7,520 bases of DNA from an uncultured Phycisphaerales bacterium (GTDB lineage: Bacteria; Planctomycetota; Phycisphaerae; Sedimentisphaerales; Anaerobacaceae): positions 1 through 7,520 of the forward strand of contig CALMMH010001004.1 of assembly GCA_937868145.1 (NCBI GenBank). Direction: 5' to 3'. The notes beneath the pieces are model-generated. The model saw nothing but the letters and a program-made list of their open reading frames with translations. It was not told the DNA's origin and ran no database searches. A program made the position numbers and the translations under genes. This document shows, piece after piece, positions 6,252 to 7,520 of the stretch (positions within the stretch are counted from its first letter, which is position 1; the number at the start of each line of letters is the position of its first letter).

Positions 6252-7520
6252 TTAGGGAAGTGGTCTTTGGATGCTGCGGAAGAACGCGCCGCCGGCCGGG
6301 GTCCAGTAGACCGCCGGATTGCTCGCGCCGCTGGGCCAGGCGGCGATCGAGGCCGCCAGGGGATCGGCCTGGATCGTCACGGAGGATCCGGGCTCATCCA
6401 ACCGCCAGTGGCCGATGGGACTCACTGTAGGCGTCCCCGCCGAGATCGCGAGGACCTCGTCCCCGCTGATCGCGACGTCATAGACGCGCACCTCGTCAAT
6501 GCCGCCCTGATAGAATTGAGTGAGATCCTCGGAATTCGAGCCGATGCGAATGGACTGCGTAGGACTGCCGGCAATCAGCCCCGCATAGTTCACGGTGCTC
6601 TGAAGTACGCCATCGACATACAGTTTGGCGGCGATGCCGTCGAACGTTCCGGCAATGTGGCGCCAGGAGCCGTTGAACGTGCTGTCGATGGGGAATTGCG
6701 CGGCTGTCCACGTGGCGGTTGAATCGCTGTAGACCGAGAATTCAATGACGCTGCCGTTGACCGCCAGGGAATACGCATGAGAGCCTTTGGTCACCAGAGG
6801 CTCGTATACCCCGGCGCCGGCCCGTTCGGTCTTCACCCACGCGGCCACGGTCACCGCGGACGTGAGATCGAAGATCGCGTTGTTGCTGCAGTCCACGTAG
6901 TCGCCGGTTCCATCCAGTCGAAGGGCCCCATTCACCGCGCCCGTGCCCTGCCACGAAGGATTGCCCGCGAGCGTGCCGGTCATCCCGTTGCCGGAGGCAT
7001 CCGCCGTGGTTTCCACGACGGCTCCTCCCAGACACAGGCCTCCGATGAAGTTGACGCCCGTGGCGTCGGCGCGGACCTGCAGGTTCCCGCCCACGACCGT
7101 CAATCCCGTGATCACGGTGTCGCTGGCGTCTTCGAGCACCAGGTTGCCCCCGACGTAAAGAGAGGGGAGATTCTTGGCGGCCGTGACTCGCGTCCCGCTG
7201 CCGGCAATCGTGAGATTGCCCGTCACGAGCAGCATCCCGCAGACGGCGACGTTGCTGCCGAGCGTCAGATCTCCATCACGACGCCAGATGCGCGAAGAAG
7301 TGAGGCTCGTGCTCAGGGTATCCGAGAGGCCGGTGGACGAATACGAAGGATTCACGTAGGCGTCCGTCACCGGAGGCCAATCCGGCGCGGCGCTCGCGTA
7401 GGCGTTGACCTGGCCGACGCAACCGTTCGGGTAGGCGGGGGATAGCGACATCGCGAACACGTCGCCGTCGAGCGAGGTCTTCGCGGCCTGGTTGACGATC
7501 GCGCCCTGGGCGCGCATATC
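6252..7520 (-). CDS. Secreted/surface protein with beta-helix-like region and inserted LamG domain (5' end beyond window)
   Basis: The frame is open to the right edge and no ribosome binding site precedes the ATG at 7517, so the N-terminus is missing; 422 residues plus a TAA stop are seen. Residue numbers count from that ATG. Residues 81-170 form a glycine-spaced series of short strands (GDLTLGSNV, GNLTIAGSG, GGNLVLED, GGNLQVRAD) like a right-handed beta-helix or bactofilin-like fold. A LamG/concanavalin-like jellyroll covers about 171-358: ADASGNGMTGTL, GALRLDGTGDYVDC, VTVAAWVKT, WRHIAGTFDG, KLYVDG and GIDEVRVYDVAIS. The first-strand motif GHWRLDE appears after it, at 369-375. A conserved-looking tail follows (VYWTPAGGAFFRSIQR, 403-418). 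It lies upstream of the pseudopilin in the same direction and may be a PilX/GspK-like or adhesin component of the pilus, but that role is inferred from position only. LamG domains generally bind carbohydrate or protein ligands. Confidence 0.85.
   Translation of the reverse strand, partial: DMRAQGAIVNQAAKTSLDGDVFAMSLSPAYPNGCVGQVNAYASAAPDWPPVTDAYVNPSYSSTGLSDTLSTSLTSSRIWRRDGDLTLGSNVAVCGMLLVTGNLTIAGSGTRVTAAKNLPSLYVGGNLVLEDASDTVITGLTVVGGNLQVRADATGVNFIGGLCLGGAVVETTADASGNGMTGTLAGNPSWQGTGAVNGALRLDGTGDYVDCSNNAIFDLTSAVTVAAWVKTERAGAGVYEPLVTKGSHAYSLAVNGSVIEFSVYSDSTATWTAAQFPIDSTFNGSWRHIAGTFDGIAAKLYVDGVLQSTVNYAGLIAGSPTQSIRIGSNSEDLTQFYQGGIDEVRVYDVAISGDEVLAISAGTPTVSPIGHWRLDEPGSSVTIQADPLAASIAAWPSGASNPAVYWTPAGGAFFRSIQRPLP

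Noticed and set aside
1..7520. CRISPR arrays, tRNA or rRNA genes, insertion sequences, toxin-antitoxin or phage-defence genes
   Set aside because: No spaced repeats, no cloverleaf-like stretch, no transposase and no defence domain were seen; the window is filled by the pilus/secretion cluster.

Overview
The window holds a compact, all minus-strand gene cluster for a type IV pilus / type II secretion-like machine. It is GC-rich, with high-GC wobble positions that also create long but meaningless antisense reading frames. The gene set is an N-methylated pseudopilin, PilM, PilN, PilO, a membrane-anchored PilP/GspC-like protein, a secretin and a PAS-domain membrane sensor, preceded by a LamG-containing protein. 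LamG domains in such a locus and the style of these proteins suggest a Planctomycetota bacterium, perhaps of the Phycisphaerae. That placement is inference from protein style and not a database match.

Layout in the direction of transcription (right to left): (1) 7520-6252, the C-terminal part of a secreted or surface protein with a beta-helix-like region and a LamG jellyroll inserted near its end; it is cut by the window edge. (2) 6251-6079, a 173-bp gap with an AT-rich part, a candidate promoter and the pseudopilin ribosome binding site. (3) 6078-5539, a GspH/FimT-type pseudopilin. (4) 5528-4380 PilM, 4383-3661 PilN, 3664-3053 PilO and 3063-2440 a PilP/GspC-like protein; from pilM on, each gene overlaps the next by 4, 4 and 11 bp. 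(5) 2439-2382, a short gap with a strong GC-rich hairpin that resembles a REP-type element. (6) 2381-639, a secretin with a TPR-containing C-terminal extension. (7) 582-1, the N-terminal 194 residues of a two-helix membrane protein with a PAS domain, probably a sensor kinase, cut by the left edge.

How the genes work together: PilM (cytoplasmic, actin-like) should bind the N-terminal tail of PilN. PilN and PilO should form the inner-membrane alignment dimer. The PilP/GspC-like protein should reach across the periplasm to the N domains of the secretin, which forms the outer-membrane gate. The pseudopilin belongs to the fibre. The motor ATPase, the platform protein (PilC/GspF) and the prepilin peptidase are not in this window.

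The most unusual points are a LamG module whose canonical first strand lies at its C-terminal end (apparent circular permutation and insertion into a host fold), a secretin that carries its own TPR extension and a possible lipobox (it may do without a separate pilotin), the replacement of the PilP lipoprotein by a transmembrane GspC-like protein, and a REP-like hairpin at the only gap inside the pilM-to-secretin block.
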